DNA of 64,000 nucleotides. Source: Dyadobacter sp. CECT 9275. GTDB lineage: Bacteria; Bacteroidota; Bacteroidia; Cytophagales; Spirosomataceae. This document shows, one piece after another, positions 35,350-44,935 of this stretch; positions within the stretch are counted from its first letter, which is position 1; the number at the start of each line of letters is the position of its first letter. Below the pieces are notes generated by a model. The model saw only the letters and a list, made by a program, of their open reading frames with translations, was not told the origin of the DNA and made no database searches. The translations under genes and the position numbers were made by a program. The stretch covers positions 1,089,001 to 1,153,000 of the forward strand of contig NZ_CAJRAF010000001.1 of the NCBI RefSeq assembly GCF_907164905.1. Direction: 5' to 3'.

Positions 35350-37260
35350 ATGACACAACGAATTATCAAATATCTGTTACTGGGCGCATCGTGGTGTAGC
35401 GGTTTTGAAGGGTTTTCACAAGTTTCCAGGACAGTCATCGGGGATTTGGTTAAACCGGAAGTCCGGGATGTATTTCTGCCTGTCGATGCGAGCCGGATAA
35501 AGGTGGGCGGCGAAATGGGCAGGCGTATCAGTATTACGGAACATGACAATCTGGAAAGTCTGCACCTCGAAAAGTATTTTATTGAACCGTTCCATAACAA
35601 AAAACGCTCCGAGGGCTTTGTGGGAACCGGCATGCTGATCGACGCCGTAACTAAAATGGCTGCCCATTCCATGGACCCGAAAACCATCCGTATCAAGAAT
35701 CAGCTGGTGGATCAGCTGATTGCAACGCAGGAGCAGGATGGATACATCGGCATGTTTATAAAACCGCAGCGCATGTGGGTGCTTTGGGACGTGCACGAAA
35801 TGAGCTATATTACTTTTGGTTTACTGACAGATTATCAATTGTTTGGAAATAAAAAATCACTTGATGCCGCCACCAGAACAGCCGACTATATTATGGCCAA
35901 CTGGGCAAAAATGCCTGCCGGTTGGGAGAAGAATACGGGCGTGAATCTGTTCGAGGCCATGACCGGACTGGATCGTGCCATGCTGACGTTGTACCGCCTG
36001 ACGGGCAACAGGAAGTACCTGGATTTTTCTTTGCAGCAAAAGAAGCTGAAAGACTGGAACCTGGACATTGAAATCGGCCGCCGGCTCGGACTGAACGGCC
36101 ATGTATATGGTTTTCTGGGCATGTGTCTGTCACAGCTTGAACTTTACCGGCTCAATACTGACCGTCAGTTGCTTAGCCAGACCAACAAGGCAATTGATTT
36201 TCTCACGAATGGTAATGGTGCCGTTGTATCCGGAGCGGTTGGGCAGTGGGAGGCCTGGACAAATGATCAGGATGGGGAAAATGCATTGGGGGAGACCTGC
36301 GCATCCGCATATCAGATCCGGGTTTACGAAAATCTTTTCCGGCTTTTCGGAGAATCAAGATTCGGCGATCTGATGGAAAGGACGATCTTCAATACGCTGT
36401 TTGCCGCCCAGTCGCCCGAAGGCGCCCAGATCCGTTATTACGCGCCGCTGGTTGGTCCCCGCAAATACTTTCAAGAGGAAGGTTATTGCTGCCCTAACAA
36501 CTACCGGAGAATTGTGTCAGAACTCCCCTTCATGATCTATTACCGGGGTGCAGGGGCAGGCCGGAATGGTGTCAGCATCAACTTATATACTGCTTCTTCG
36601 GCCAGCATTGATCTGCCGTCTGTGGGGCGTGTAAAGCTCGAACAACAAACGGATTACCCTAACAATGGCAAAGTCATAATCAGGGTTTCTCCCTCGAAAG
36701 CAGCATCCTTTGCATTGAATTTAAGAATTCCTGCATGGGCAAAAACCGCCAGGATTTCGATAAACGGTTCCGGCTGGACCGGGAAAGTGCAGGCCGGCAG
36801 CCAGGCAGTGATAGAAAGAAAATGGTCGGCGGGAGACGAAGTGGTGCTGGAGATGCCCATGGAGCCGCGACTCGTCAGGGGACGTCAGCGCCAGGCGGGG
36901 CGCGTTGCAATCATGCGGGGACCTGTTCTTTTTTGCCTCAATCCGGATCGGAATCCCGGCGTGGACAAACCCAACAAAGAGGTTGATCCGTCCGCTAACC
37001 TGAATGGCTTTGACCTGGGGCGTATGGTACTGGATCCCGCATCGATAAGCGAGGTTGAAAAAGATAATACCATTCGTCCGGATGGCATCTCGTTAAAAAT
37101 CAAGGCCTGGCGAGAAGGCTGGACGATGGGTCCTGGAAGTAATCCCACAGACATGGAACTGTTGCTGACCGAATTCAGCGATCCGGGCGGTAGGGCAACG
37201 TATTTCCGTCTGGCAGATCTCAGCGCGGCTGTTGATGATGAATTGTTTATGGGGAAGTGA
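35350..37260 (+). CDS. GH127-family (DUF1680) beta-L-arabinofuranosidase-like enzyme
   Basis: A signal peptide ending GFEGFSQ is followed by an (alpha/alpha)6 barrel with the GH127 signatures. The GETC motif (E315, C317) and GYCCPNN (C380, C381) match the Glu/Cys zinc site and Cys nucleophile of the family. W300-E301-A-W is a candidate acid/base. The C-terminal beta-sandwich contains FALNLRIPAWAKTARISING and a GRVAIMRGPVLFCL segment. The enzyme would release beta-L-arabinofuranose from plant glycans (hydroxyproline arabinosides or pectic side chains), though related GH127 members have other specificities. Confidence 0.87.
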   Translation: MTQRIIKYLLLGASWCSGFEGFSQVSRTVIGDLVKPEVRDVFLPVDASRIKVGGEMGRRISITEHDNLESLHLEKYFIEPFHNKKRSEGFVGTGMLIDAVTKMAAHSMDPKTIRIKNQLVDQLIATQEQDGYIGMFIKPQRMWVLWDVHEMSYITFGLLTDYQLFGNKKSLDAATRTADYIMANWAKMPAGWEKNTGVNLFEAMTGLDRAMLTLYRLTGNRKYLDFSLQQKKLKDWNLDIEIGRRLGLNGHVYGFLGMCLSQLELYRLNTDRQLLSQTNKAIDFLTNGNGAVVSGAVGQWEAWTNDQDGENALGETCASAYQIRVYENLFRLFGESRFGDLMERTIFNTLFAAQSPEGAQIRYYAPLVGPRKYFQEEGYCCPNNYRRIVSELPFMIYYRGAGAGRNGVSINLYTASSASIDLPSVGRVKLEQQTDYPNNGKVIIRVSPSKAASFALNLRIPAWAKTARISINGSGWTGKVQAGSQAVIERKWSAGDEVVLEMPMEPRLVRGRQRQAGRVAIMRGPVLFCLNPDRNPGVDKPNKEVDPSANLNGFDLGRMVLDPASISEVEKDNTIRPDGISLKIKAWREGWTMGPGSNPTDMELLLTEFSDPGGRATYFRLADLSAAVDDELFMGK

Positions 37261-37313
37261 AAAGTAAAATGTGAGAAGTAAAAAGTGAAAAGTGAGAGGG
37301 GCGAATCTCAGGC
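37258..37313 (+). repeat. short A/G-rich degenerate tandem repeat
   Basis: Directly after the GH127 stop, the unit GTGAAAAGTAAAA recurs with small variations (AAAGTAAAAT, GTGAGAAGTAAAA, AGTGAAAAGTGAG) over about 45 bp. It ends at the start of the GH32 remnant and may mark the deletion joint that removed most of that gene. Confidence 0.5.
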
Positions 37314-37490
37314 TTGATGTTTGTCCATGAGTACATCATTGAAGAATTTGCCAATGGCCGCCAGTGCAATACGCAGAGAGTATACCCGACGCTTGCTGAC
37401 AGTACGCTGTGCTAGATGTTTTCCGGTTCGGGTAAGGTGGAGATCAGAAACACGAAAATCTGGCAAATGGCTAAAACCAATTTTTACTGA
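37314..37490 (+). pseudogene. 3' remnant of a GH32-type (invertase/levanase) gene
   Basis: One frame reads the C-terminal beta-sandwich of GH32 enzymes: VHEYIIEEFANGRQCNTQRVYP, then after an in-frame TAG at 37413-37415, MFSGSGKVEIRNTKIWQMAK. The order and spacing match the family's DQSIVEVFANGG...GGKVEI...IW ending. The catalytic five-bladed propeller is gone and the frame is interrupted, so it is a dead fragment. It shows that the enzyme run once included a fructan- or sucrose-active enzyme. The remaining bases of the 37261-37568 gap are unassigned. Confidence 0.6.
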
Positions 37491-37568
37491 AACCCAGGCC
37501 TATTTGGTTTGAAATATTCTGTTTTTCATTTTGAACCGAATTGTTTGGGTGAATATACATAGTTCGAG

Positions 37569-38780
37569 ATGACAGAATCGGAAAATTTGAAAAAAACTAA
37601 ACCAGCGTTTTTCCTGCGGAAGGCATTCAGCATGTTTTTTCTGTTAGGTCTGGTTTTCAAAACACATGGTCAGAAAATCCCGGATTGCCTGATCGGTTAC
37701 ACAGAATTGCGAACCAATCTGCCGGGTGGCAGACAGCCAAATGTGAACACCATGCGGGCTGCTGTGGTCGGGGCTAATGGCAAAGGAAGGAGACAGCTTG
37801 CAAATCAACTGATTAGTGATCCCAATACGATGACCCAGTTTGCAGGCTGGTCGCCAGATGGGAAATTGGCTATTATCGGCAGCGGATGGAAGAGTCCCGA
37901 AAATGCACGGTGGGAAGAAGAAAACAAAAGTTTCCGGAATACGGAAGGAAATATGCGTTATGACTCCTATCTGTTCGATATCGAAAGGAACACCCTCACA
38001 AGTCCCACGCAAGTGGATCGGGTCAGTTACTCCAATACAGGACTATTTTTCTGGCCCGGAGACTCAGCTAAACTGGGTTTCACTGCACTGATCAACAATA
38101 TTTCGCATCCTTTTAAAATGGATCGTGATGGCAGAAACAAAGTCGATCTGACCCGTTCGATAGACGGATTTACCTATGGATTCAGTGCTTCGAAAGACGG
38201 GAGATATGTAGCCTATCATAAAGATTATCAGGTATATATTGCCAAATCGGATGGATCCGATGCGCGCAGGATCGAAACGGGAAACCATTTTAATTTTGCA
38301 CCACAATGGTCCCCGGATGGCCGGTATTTGCTGTTCGTCTCCGGAGAACGCAACACCAGCTGCGATCCGTATCTGGTAGACTTCGATGGACCAAATCCGG
38401 TCAAACTCGCTGACCGGAACGGTTACAAGGGATCGATCGAATTTTTGGACGTGTTCGACTACCATGAAGGGAGCAGCGATGTTCCGGTCTGGTCTGCGGA
38501 TGGGAAGTCCGTTTTTTATACTGCCATTTTGGAAAACGCAGTTGAGCTCTTTCAGATTTATCCCGGCCAGCGACCAGTCAGGCTTACGCATTCGGAGCCA
38601 GGTACGCTTCATTATCATCCCAAGCCTTCACCTGATGGAAAGTGGCTTTTGTACGGATCGAAAAGAAAAGGAGTCAGACAGCTTTTCATGATGGAATTGA
38701 AAGGTCAGGCCGAGCGGCAGATTACAAAAATGAAAGAAGGAACTGCCGCGATGTGGCCGCACTGGCAACCTGTAAGATGA
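37569..38780 (+). CDS. secreted TolB-like (PD40) beta-propeller protein
   Basis: A long hydrophobic leader ends near THGQK, followed by six WD40-like/PD40 blades with the repeated pattern W-S-P-D-G-K (FAGWSPDGKLAIIGSG, FAPQWSPDGRYLLFVSG, VPVWSADGKSVFYTA, HPKPSPDGKWLLYGSKR). Such propellers bind or process polymers, and some clades are oligogalacturonate-lyase-like, but no catalytic residues stand out. It is in the same direction as the enzyme run, 37 bp before the isomerase gene, and probably acts in the periplasm. Confidence 0.78.
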   Translation: MTESENLKKTKPAFFLRKAFSMFFLLGLVFKTHGQKIPDCLIGYTELRTNLPGGRQPNVNTMRAAVVGANGKGRRQLANQLISDPNTMTQFAGWSPDGKLAIIGSGWKSPENARWEEENKSFRNTEGNMRYDSYLFDIERNTLTSPTQVDRVSYSNTGLFFWPGDSAKLGFTALINNISHPFKMDRDGRNKVDLTRSIDGFTYGFSASKDGRYVAYHKDYQVYIAKSDGSDARRIETGNHFNFAPQWSPDGRYLLFVSGERNTSCDPYLVDFDGPNPVKLADRNGYKGSIEFLDVFDYHEGSSDVPVWSADGKSVFYTAILENAVELFQIYPGQRPVRLTHSEPGTLHYHPKPSPDGKWLLYGSKRKGVRQLFMMELKGQAERQITKMKEGTAAMWPHWQPVR

Positions 38781-38817
38781 TTTCCACCGGAGTAGTATAA
38801 AATTAAACGAGCAGCAA

Positions 38818-39630
38818 ATGTCTTCAAGAAGAGATTTTATCAGGCAAACCAGTGGCGTATTGGCGGTGAGCCTGGGTTCCGGAGTAACCGAACGGCCCGT
38901 TGCCAGGGATGCGTTTCAGTTAGGTATGGCGGGCTATACTTTTCATAAATTCAGCCTCGATCAGACCTTGGAAATGATGAAGCGGGTGGATGTCAGGAAT
39001 CTGTGTATCAAGGACTTTCACCTTCCCTTAAACAGTACTTCCGATGAGATATCCGCATTCTTTCAAAAATTGAAACAAGCCGGCGTGACAGGCTACGCCG
39101 TTGGACCGATCGGTGATGACGACACAGATATTGAAGGGGCTTTTGATTATGCGTCCCGGGTAGGTGCTCAACTTATCGTAGGAATCCCTGCCCTGAAAGA
39201 TATTCCGGAGATCGAAAAAAAGGTAAAGAAATACAATGTCCGCTACGCGATACACAACCATGGTCCCGACGAAAAACGCTATACCGACGCGCTTTCGGTC
39301 TATAACCTGATCAAAAATACGGACCCCCGAATGGGGATCTGCCTGGACATCGGGCATGACATACGTTTTGGAAGCGACCCGGTGGCGGACCTGAAAAAGT
39401 ATGCCGACAGGATCTTCGATATTCATCTTAAAAATGTGACTGCAGCTTCCGCAGCGGGCAGGGCGGTTGAACTGGGGCGAGGTGTCATACATATTCCCGC
39501 ATTGGTTGGTGCACTAAGACAAATCAGATACAGTGGCATGTGCAGCCTGGAATACGAAAAAGATATGGAGGACCCGCTGGTGGGAATCGCCGAGTCGGTC
39601 GGTTATTTCAAGGGTGTCTGTGCGAAATAG
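38818..39630 (+). CDS. Tat-exported sugar phosphate isomerase/epimerase-family TIM barrel
   Basis: A twin-arginine leader (SSRRDFIRQTSGVLAVSLGSG) precedes an AP-endonuclease-2/xylose-isomerase-like TIM barrel: AYGYTFHKFSLDQTLE-type start, YAIHNHGPDEKRYT, GICLDIGHDIRFGSDP and the metal-ligand HLKN and SLEYEKD motifs. Family members catalyse isomerisation or epimerisation of free or keto sugars with a divalent metal. Export is unusual for this fold. Its 27-bp spacing to the Gfo/Idh/MocA gene recalls the paired isomerase/oxidoreductase genes of 3-keto-glycoside pathways. Confidence 0.85.
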   Translation: MSSRRDFIRQTSGVLAVSLGSGVTERPVARDAFQLGMAGYTFHKFSLDQTLEMMKRVDVRNLCIKDFHLPLNSTSDEISAFFQKLKQAGVTGYAVGPIGDDDTDIEGAFDYASRVGAQLIVGIPALKDIPEIEKKVKKYNVRYAIHNHGPDEKRYTDALSVYNLIKNTDPRMGICLDIGHDIRFGSDPVADLKKYADRIFDIHLKNVTAASAAGRAVELGRGVIHIPALVGALRQIRYSGMCSLEYEKDMEDPLVGIAESVGYFKGVCAK

Positions 39631-39657
39631 GATAAACAATTTTTCAGTTTGGAAAAA

Positions 39658-41001
39658 ATGAAAAACTCCCGGAGGGATTTTATTAAAAAGACTGCTGTGG
39701 GCAGCGGCGCCCTTGTTTTTGGCGGCGTGATCAAAGGAATGAGCGCAGCAAGTTATGCGAGGGTTATCGGTGCCAATGACCGGCTAAATGTTGCGATCGC
39801 TGGTTTGGGTCGGCGGCTTGATGCCTATTTTGAACCCGTTTCGCTTAAAACAAGCAACGTACGACTGGTGACCTTGTGCGACGTCATGGAACGGCAGCGA
39901 ATCAGGGCTGCGGGGGAATTTGCAAAACACATCGATTATAAACCGAATCTGGAAAATGATTTCAGAAAGGTTTGTGAAGATAAAGACATCGATGTACTCA
40001 TCAACGCTACGCCCGATCACTGGCATGCACCCGGAACCATTATGGGGGTGAAAGCCGGCAAGCATGTATATGTTGAAAAGCCATGTAGCCATAATCCCAA
40101 GGAAGGTGAGTTGCTGGTCGCGGTGCAGAAAAAATATGAGAAAATCATCCAGATGGGCAACCAGCAGCGTTCTGCAGCGGAGTCGGTAGAGATTGTCAGG
40201 GACATTCACAACGGTGTGATCGGTAAAGCCTACGAGGCGGTTGCTTTTTACTCGAGCGACAGGGAGGAAACACCCGTCTCCAAAACAGCTCCGGTACCCA
40301 ACGGGCTGGACTGGGATCTGTTTCAGGGGCCATCGCCCAGAAAAAAGTATATGCACGACACATGGGATTACAACTGGCACTGGTACGGCTGGGATTTCGG
40401 AACTGCCGAAGCGGGCAATAATGGTACGCATGAACTGGATGTTGCAAGGTGGGCCCTGCAGGTAGACTTTCCGGAGCTGGTTGAGGCACGGGGCTCCAAA
40501 CGGCATTTCGTAAATGACGGATGGACGATGTATGATACGATGGATGTTACGTATCGGTTTCCTGGCAACAAAGTGATCAGATGGGACTGCAAAAGCCGCA
40601 GCGCGTATACGACCTATGGTGCTGGACGGGGTACCATCATTTATGGAACGGAAGGGACGGTGTTTGTGGATCGGGGAGGTTTCCGGTTATACGATCGGAT
40701 GGGCAAGCTAATCAGAGACAGTCAGGCGAAAGGGAAGGAGGCGGGCACTGCGCTGGGCGGTGGCGGAGATATGTCCACACGGCATATCGTCAACTTTTTC
40801 AATGCGGTGCGCGGTACTGAAAAGCAAAACTCGACCATTGCAGATGGGGTAAGAAGTACGCTGTTGAGTCATCTGGCCAACATTTCGTACCGTACTGGTA
40901 AATTTCTGAAAACCGATCCCGAAAACGGGCACATCCAGGATCAGCAGGCGATGAAACTCTGGACCAGGGCCTATGAGCCGGGATGGGAGCCGAAGATTTA
41001 A
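39658..41001 (+). CDS. Tat-exported Gfo/Idh/MocA-family oxidoreductase
   Basis: The start at ATG 39658 (MKNSRRDFIKKTAVGSG) gives a twin-arginine leader; a TTG 9 bp earlier is also open. The Rossmann part begins RLNVAIAGLGRRLDAYF, contains INATPDHWHAPGTIMGVKAG and the family's catalytic EKP motif (VEKPCSHNP), and is followed by the C-terminal alpha/beta domain (GNNGTHELDVARWAL). Family members oxidise or reduce sugars with tightly held NAD(P); exported, cofactor-retaining versions do glycoside oxidations. The next gene starts 10 bp downstream. Confidence 0.9.
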   Translation: MKNSRRDFIKKTAVGSGALVFGGVIKGMSAASYARVIGANDRLNVAIAGLGRRLDAYFEPVSLKTSNVRLVTLCDVMERQRIRAAGEFAKHIDYKPNLENDFRKVCEDKDIDVLINATPDHWHAPGTIMGVKAGKHVYVEKPCSHNPKEGELLVAVQKKYEKIIQMGNQQRSAAESVEIVRDIHNGVIGKAYEAVAFYSSDREETPVSKTAPVPNGLDWDLFQGPSPRKKYMHDTWDYNWHWYGWDFGTAEAGNNGTHELDVARWALQVDFPELVEARGSKRHFVNDGWTMYDTMDVTYRFPGNKVIRWDCKSRSAYTTYGAGRGTIIYGTEGTVFVDRGGFRLYDRMGKLIRDSQAKGKEAGTALGGGGDMSTRHIVNFFNAVRGTEKQNSTIADGVRSTLLSHLANISYRTGKFLKTDPENGHIQDQQAMKLWTRAYEPGWEPKI

Positions 41002-41011
41002 TTGCGTACCT

Positions 41012-42283
41012 ATGAAAACCACCGTGCTTTTCGGCCTCACCGCTCTGCTTCTTAGCTTTTCTGTTTGTGCTCAGGAAATGGAGACCAATGAAGATGAGCG
41101 CAAAGTGAATGCCTATGTTTTGCCAGAACTGCTCAGGACAAATTCAGGAAAGCTGGTGCGAAACGTGCGGGACTGGGAGCGCGTGCGCCGGCCTGAAATT
41201 CTCGCCGCGTTTGAGGACTATATTTTTGGAAAAACACCGGTGCGCAAACTTCCTCCAAGAATTGCCGTCACCTCTGTCGACCAGAAAGCCTTAAACGGGA
41301 AGGCCATTAGAAAACAAATCACAGTTTTCTTTTCTCAAAAGGACAAACCCAAAATTGATATCCTTCTTTATTTGCCTGCGGGCACACGAAAACCTTTTCC
41401 GGTATTTTTAGCTCTCAATTTCGAAGGAAATCACTCTGTTTGTGCCGATTCCGGTATAACCATAAGTCAGCGCTGGATGAGATACGACAAGGTGCGCGGG
41501 ATAGAAAATCATTATGCTACGGCAGCCAGTAGGGGCTCCCGGGCCGAACGCTGGCCGGTTGAAGAGATATTGCAGCGGGGGTATGGCCTGGCGACGGTTT
41601 ATCAGGGAGATGTGGAACTGGACCGTCCGGAAAGATCGCCAGATGATATCCATGCGATGTTTCGCAAACCCGGGCCAGGCGATTGGGGAGGTATAGCGGC
41701 TTGGTCATGGGGCCTGAGCCGTGTCATGGATTACCTGGTCACGGACACGCAGGTAGATGCCAAAAAAGTTGCAGTGCTGGGACATTCGCGACTGGGTAAA
41801 GCTGCGCTCTGGGCCGGAGCGCTGGATAAAAGATTTGCGATGGTCATTTCCAACAATTCCGGAGAAGGAGGTGCATCATTGTACCGACGAAATTTTGGAG
41901 AAACGATTGCAGACCTCACCAGAGCGGTGCCATACTGGTTTTGTGAGAATTTCAGCGAATTTAGTGGGCACGAAAATGATTTGCCTGTGGATGCGCATGA
42001 ACTGATTGCCCTGATGGCGCCTAGACCCGTGTATGTGGCAAGCGCTGTGGAAGACACATGGGCGGATCCGCGGGGGGAATTTTTGTCTCTTTATCACGCA
42101 AGTCCTGCTTATCATTTATACGGGCTCAGAGGACTGGAAAGCAATCGGCAGCCCGACGTCGGACAAAATGCCGGAGCCGGAGTATTGGGCTACCATTTAA
42201 GGAAAGGTGATCACGAATTAACACGTATTGATTGGCAATATTTTCTCAACTTTGCCGACAGGTACTTTAAGAAAAAAATGTAA
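41012..42283 (+). CDS. secreted alpha/beta hydrolase, CE15-like glucuronoyl/acetylxylan esterase
   Basis: The start at ATG 41012 gives a signal peptide ending SVCAQ. The alpha/beta-hydrolase core carries the CE15-type nucleophile elbow G-H-S259-R-L-G-K (family form GxSRxGK), the preceding GGIAAWSWGLSRVMDYL helix, and a late His in GDHELTRIDW. A lid-type region with NHYATAASRGSRAERWP is typical of bacterial CE15. It would cleave esters of 4-O-methylglucuronate or acetyl groups on plant polysaccharide. Exact specificity is uncertain because CE15 and CE7-like acetyl esterases resemble each other at this level. Confidence 0.8.
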   Translation: MKTTVLFGLTALLLSFSVCAQEMETNEDERKVNAYVLPELLRTNSGKLVRNVRDWERVRRPEILAAFEDYIFGKTPVRKLPPRIAVTSVDQKALNGKAIRKQITVFFSQKDKPKIDILLYLPAGTRKPFPVFLALNFEGNHSVCADSGITISQRWMRYDKVRGIENHYATAASRGSRAERWPVEEILQRGYGLATVYQGDVELDRPERSPDDIHAMFRKPGPGDWGGIAAWSWGLSRVMDYLVTDTQVDAKKVAVLGHSRLGKAALWAGALDKRFAMVISNNSGEGGASLYRRNFGETIADLTRAVPYWFCENFSEFSGHENDLPVDAHELIALMAPRPVYVASAVEDTWADPRGEFLSLYHASPAYHLYGLRGLESNRQPDVGQNAGAGVLGYHLRKGDHELTRIDWQYFLNFADRYFKKKM

Positions 42284-42341
42284 CAACGGCTTGCAAAGCC
42301 CTGATTGCTCATAAATCCATTTTCGTTTTCAATATTGTTCA

Positions 42342-44684
42342 ATGAAGCTAAGATCCTACGCCCCTTTTGTTATTCTAATCCTCACCAGTTTCCGTGCCCT
42401 TGCGCAGGATGACAAGGTTCTGTGGTACAAGGCACCCGCCAAAGAGTGGACCGATGCATTACCTGTAGGCAATGGCCGGCTGGGAGGAATGGTGCACGGG
42501 CGCTACGACAAGGAACTGATCCAGCTCAACGAAGAGAGTGTATGGGCCGGGAGCAAGATCAATAACAACAATCCGCAATCGGCGGCACATCTGGGGGAGA
42601 TACAGCAGGCGATTTTCAAAGGAGAATATAAAAACGCGGTATCGCTGGCGGATCAATACATGGTGGGTACGCCTCCGCGGGTGCGTTCCTATCAGCCGCT
42701 CGGAAACCTGTTTATCGAATATCCTTTTAAAGGACAACCTGAAAGCTACCGGCGGAGCCTCACGCTTTCTTCCGGTATTTCCAGGACCGAATTTACGGTC
42801 CAAGGGAATAGAGTGGTGCAGGACGTGTATGTTTCGGCTCCGGGTGATGTGATGGTACTGACGATCACAGCCACGCAACCGGTTGACATGGATATTTATC
42901 TGAACAGGGAACGGGATGTGAACAGTTACCAAAGCAGTGCAGGAATTGCTTTTTTTGAAGGCCAGATCAATGACAAGGAAGACAAGCGGGTAGGACCCGG
43001 AGGAAAGCACATGCGATTCGCAACGGCCATGAAGTTACTGGAAACAGATGGCAATACTTCGGCGCTGCAATCAGCCAGTACTTCGGGGTTCAGGATTACC
43101 GGTGCGAAAAAGCTGGTGATCGTGCTGACAGGCGCTACAGATTACAATATTGAAAAGCTGGATTGTGATGCTTCAATAGATCCGCTTGCAATTTGCAAGT
43201 CTAAATTAGCTGCGAACGCCGGAAAGTCCGAAACGCTGTTGAGAAAAATCCATCTTGCTGACCACCGCGCTTTTTTTGATCGCGTGAGTCTGAAGCTGGG
43301 CGCGCAGGCAAACAGCGATCTTCCCACCGACGAGCGGCTGAACCGGGTAAAAGCGGGTGGGGTGGACCTGGACCTGATCGCCCTGTATTACCAGTATGGA
43401 AGATACCTGCTGATGGCTTCTTCGCGGAAACCGGGCCGTTTGCCTGCCAATTTGCAGGGAATCTGGAACGAAAGTTATGAAGCACCGTGGAATGCCGATT
43501 TCCATACGAACATCAATTTGCAAATGAACTATTGGCCGGCTGAATCGGGGAATCTGTCGGAAACGGCCGATCCCCTGATCCATTTTATGGAAAAGATCAC
43601 CGGTCCGGGCGGCGTTACGGCCAAAGAAATGTACAAGGCTAGGGGCTGGACGCTGCATCATTTGACCGACCCGTTTGGAAGGACAGGAGTGGCAGACGGG
43701 GTCTGGGGTGTATCACCCATGGCGGGCCCGTGGATGACTTTTCCGTTGTACGAACACTATGCATTCACCGGCGATATTAATTATCTGCGAAAAACGGCGT
43801 ATCCGGTTCTGAAAGGATCTGTGGAATTTGTTCTGGATTTTCTGATCAAATCCCCGGAGGGTTACCTTGTAACAAACCCTTCTCATTCCCCGGAAAATGC
43901 CTTTTTTGTACCCGGAACCGATAAAAAGGAGCGTTCACAACTGTCGTATGCTGCTACAATCGACACGGAGATTATTCATGGATTATTCAATTATTATTTA
44001 AAATCGGCAGAAATTCTGAAACTGGATACCGATCTGGTCAGTAAGGTGAAACGAGCTCAGAAACAGCTTCCTCCCCTTAAAGTGGCCGCAAACGGAACTT
44101 TGCAGGAGTGGATCGAGGATTATGAGGAGGCGGAACCGGGCCATCGGCATATTTCCCACCTGCTGGGTTTACATCCCCTGAACCTGATTTCTCCGAAAGA
44201 TCCCATGCTATTTGAAGCTGCCAGGAAGACAATCGCCCGGCGCCTTTCTAACGGGGGCGGGCAGACAGGATGGAGCAGGGCATGGATCACCAATTTTTAT
44301 GCGCGCCTGCTCGACGGCGACAAGGCCGGTGATCACCTGCAGGTGCTGCTGCAAAGAAGCACAGTGAATAATCTCTTTAATACCCACCCGCCTTTCCAGA
44401 TCGACGGAAATTTCGGAGGTGCGGCCGCGATAGCTGAGATGCTGCTACAGTCTCACAATGGTGAACTTCATATTTTGCCCGCACTTCCTTCCAGCTGGAC
44501 AGAAGGCTCCGTCAAAGGTTTAAGAGGGCAGGGTGGCTACACGATCGACATCACCTGGAAAGCCGGCAAACTGACCGATCTGGTTATCAAGGCAGACCGG
44601 CCCGGTAAATATTCCGTGAAGTACAAAGAGCATGTGAGGGTCGTTGATTTCAAAAAATCGGGTGCTCGGAAGGTTATTTTTTGA
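42342..44684 (+). CDS. GH95 alpha-L-fucosidase/alpha-L-galactosidase
   Basis: The 780-residue protein has a signal peptide ending RALAQ, an N-terminal beta-sandwich (WTDALPVGNGRLGGMVHG, LNEESVWAGS) and an (alpha/alpha)6 barrel with the GH95 active-site motifs: TNINLQMNYWPAE (paired Asn), LQEWIEDYEE (acid) and QIDGNFGGAAAIAEM (base Asp). These match the residues known in 1,2-alpha-L-fucosidase. It inverts terminal alpha-1,2-fucose or galactose linkages of plant xyloglucan- or pectin-type glycans. It is the last gene of the forward run, followed by a transposase graveyard. Confidence 0.92.
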   Translation: MKLRSYAPFVILILTSFRALAQDDKVLWYKAPAKEWTDALPVGNGRLGGMVHGRYDKELIQLNEESVWAGSKINNNNPQSAAHLGEIQQAIFKGEYKNAVSLADQYMVGTPPRVRSYQPLGNLFIEYPFKGQPESYRRSLTLSSGISRTEFTVQGNRVVQDVYVSAPGDVMVLTITATQPVDMDIYLNRERDVNSYQSSAGIAFFEGQINDKEDKRVGPGGKHMRFATAMKLLETDGNTSALQSASTSGFRITGAKKLVIVLTGATDYNIEKLDCDASIDPLAICKSKLAANAGKSETLLRKIHLADHRAFFDRVSLKLGAQANSDLPTDERLNRVKAGGVDLDLIALYYQYGRYLLMASSRKPGRLPANLQGIWNESYEAPWNADFHTNINLQMNYWPAESGNLSETADPLIHFMEKITGPGGVTAKEMYKARGWTLHHLTDPFGRTGVADGVWGVSPMAGPWMTFPLYEHYAFTGDINYLRKTAYPVLKGSVEFVLDFLIKSPEGYLVTNPSHSPENAFFVPGTDKKERSQLSYAATIDTEIIHGLFNYYLKSAEILKLDTDLVSKVKRAQKQLPPLKVAANGTLQEWIEDYEEAEPGHRHISHLLGLHPLNLISPKDPMLFEAARKTIARRLSNGGGQTGWSRAWITNFYARLLDGDKAGDHLQVLLQRSTVNNLFNTHPPFQIDGNFGGAAAIAEMLLQSHNGELHILPALPSSWTEGSVKGLRGQGGYTIDITWKAGKLTDLVIKADRPGKYSVKYKEHVRVVDFKKSGARKVIF

Positions 44685-44935
44685 GGAGGGCGGTAGAAGG
44701 AGGCAATAGGGCAATGTCGTTGACTTCGGGAATTAAAGTCTGCGTATATTGTATTAAAGTATTAAATTGGACATAGTATAAGAGAGTGGAAGATGATTTT
44801 GAAATGGAATATAGAAACAAGGTAAACGAAAATACACCGCAGCGCCGGACCTCCATGAGTTTGAAAATCAAGGATTTTTGGCTTTCCATCGAGAAGGAGA
44901 GCCTTACGGAGTATGGAGGCGCAGAAAACTGACAG

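Noticed and set aside
42286..42302. hairpin GGCTT/AAGCC after the CE15-like gene
   Set aside because: The stem is only 5 bp and has no T-run. GH95 follows 58 bp later in the same direction, so a terminator is unlikely.
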